Virus record (IMG/VR): IMGVR_UViG_3300020430_000030 | Location: 1-43,453 of that record | Source of the DNA: a virus | Strand: one strand, 5' to 3' | DNA length: 43,453 nucleotides | Program-made: the position numbers and the translations under genes | Shown: piece by piece, positions 42,783 to 43,453 of the stretch | Numbering within the stretch: position 1 is the stretch's first letter | How the letters are laid out: each line of letters starts with the position of its first letter | Notes under the pieces: generated by a model | Databases searched by the model: none | What the model was told of the DNA's origin: nothing | What the model saw: the letters and a program-made list of their open reading frames with translations, nothing else

Positions 42783-43453
42783 TTGTTATTCCACATGTAT
42801 AAACTTTCAGCCATTGTAAATTGCCATTCATAATCAATGTCAAAAACTTCTTGCTCTTCCATTTGAAACAGTTTAATATCACCGGGAATATTAAAGTCTC
42901 CCATCCATATTCCTTCTTTAATTCTGTCTAGTCTACCGGCATAGAGACAATGTGCGGCTTCATACACTGGTGCAACCGTTTTGGTATTCATCACCGCTTC
43001 CGTTAGTGGAGTTATCAGATCCTTGTTGAAATTCCAAAAGTAATTCTTTTTTCTAATTACGCCAAACATTCCATCTGATTCTGTGTATGAGTATGTCCTG
43101 ACAAACGTGTCGATTGTTTTTGAAGTTAGAAACGGAGCACAGGCGTTTACTAGCACACAATATTTATGAGGCAATTTATCCCACCATTCGTACATATCTG
43201 TCATAGGCGTACCTTCTGACTTGGCTGATTTTTCTGATCGACGGTAGATATTAACGTTATGCTTTTCACCAATTTTAAGTAATTCAGGTTCATGCACAGA
43301 CAAGTAAAAGTTTTCTTGTGGAAAACTTGTACATTTTTTAATCTTTTCTAGCGCAATGTCTGTTAGGGTAGTATCGGCAAACGGACGAATCATCTTTTGG
43401 GGTACTCTTTGAGAACCTAGCCGAGCTTGGATAATTACGGCCACATCATCTAA
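42779..43453 (-). CDS. CMP-sugar cytidylyltransferase (NeuA/SpsF-like), 5' end probably cut by window edge
   Basis: At least 221 residues are visible. AVIIQARLGSQRVPQKMIRP is the nucleotide-binding loop of NeuA/KdsB/SpsF enzymes, with the G-S-x-R-x-P-x-K pattern. Further on are EGTPMTDMYEWW, VLVNACAPFL (the strand before the metal site) and a C-terminal FDIDYEWQFTMAE typical of NeuA-like proteins, where an Asp pair binds metal. The reaction would activate an acidic sugar with CTP. A GTG at 43444 could start the protein, but the frame stays open to the window end (LDD before it), so the true start is probably outside. It begins the glycan module and overlaps the pyruvyl transferase gene by four bases (GTGA). 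Confidence 0.85.
   Translation of the reverse strand, partial: LDDVAVIIQARLGSQRVPQKMIRPFADTTLTDIALEKIKKCTSFPQENFYLSVHEPELLKIGEKHNVNIYRRSEKSAKSEGTPMTDMYEWWDKLPHKYCVLVNACAPFLTSKTIDTFVRTYSYTESDGMFGVIRKKNYFWNFNKDLITPLTEAVMNTKTVAPVYEAAHCLYAGRLDRIKEGIWMGDFNIPGDIKLFQMEEQEVFDIDYEWQFTMAESLYMWNNK

Noticed and set aside
1-43453. CRISPR arrays, tRNA genes, insertion sequences or integrases
   Set aside because: No regularly spaced direct repeats, tRNA-like cloverleaf, transposase or integrase motif was seen, and there is no non-coding gap large enough to hold an array.

Overview
The window is a stretch of a large contractile-tailed (myovirus-type) phage genome. All 25 genes lie on the minus strand, so transcription runs from high to low coordinates. 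Genes abut or overlap by a few bases (ATGA, GTGA and TAATG junctions); no gap exceeds about 55 bases, and I saw no tRNA, CRISPR, insertion sequence or integrase. The T4-type late sigma factor (gp55-like), gp25-like and gp6-like baseplate proteins, and the phage-borne sugar and FmdB zinc-ribbon genes resemble what is known from marine T4-like and 'far-T4' myoviruses. Host and habitat are inference; the sequence does not name a host.

Layout in the direction of transcription. (1) 43453-40416: a sugar and surface-glycan module, with a CMP-sugar cytidylyltransferase (cut by the window edge), a polysaccharide pyruvyl transferase-like protein, a PhyH-type 2-oxoglutarate/iron oxygenase and a mannose-6-phosphate isomerase-type cupin. 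(2) 40366-38265: a tightly overlapped group of small genes, with a HAD-type phosphatase, a small unknown, an FmdB-type zinc ribbon, a single-pass membrane protein, the gp55-like late sigma factor and a small helical protein. (3) 38260-24193: the baseplate centre and wedge, with a putative OB-fold/M15 peptidase hub protein, a spike-like protein, a giant 2634-residue protein, gp25, gp6 and a 509-residue beta-rich protein. (4) 24181-551: peripheral virion genes, with a 4031-residue giant carrying two LamG-like domains, a 347-residue protein, 1286- and 838-residue structural proteins, a 304-residue protein that shares its N-terminal domain with the 347-residue one, two paralogous proteins (384 and 416 residues) and a J-domain protein between the paralogs. 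(5) 541-1: a second, degenerate cupin and the start of a RuvC-like resolvase.

How it may work together (inference): the gp55-like factor would direct late transcription of the structural block. gp25, gp6 and part of the 4031-residue protein could form the baseplate wedge, the M15 hub protein could cut peptidoglycan during entry, and the LamG-bearing giant could bind host glycans. The J-domain protein could recruit the host Hsp70 to help fold the very large virion proteins. The sugar genes could alter host surface glycan or decorate the virion.

The most unusual points are the two giant genes, which fill almost half the window; a KGT-containing segment suggesting a gp7/gpI-like wedge element inside the larger one; the J-domain gene between structural paralogs; and a cupin that has lost its metal-ligand histidines.
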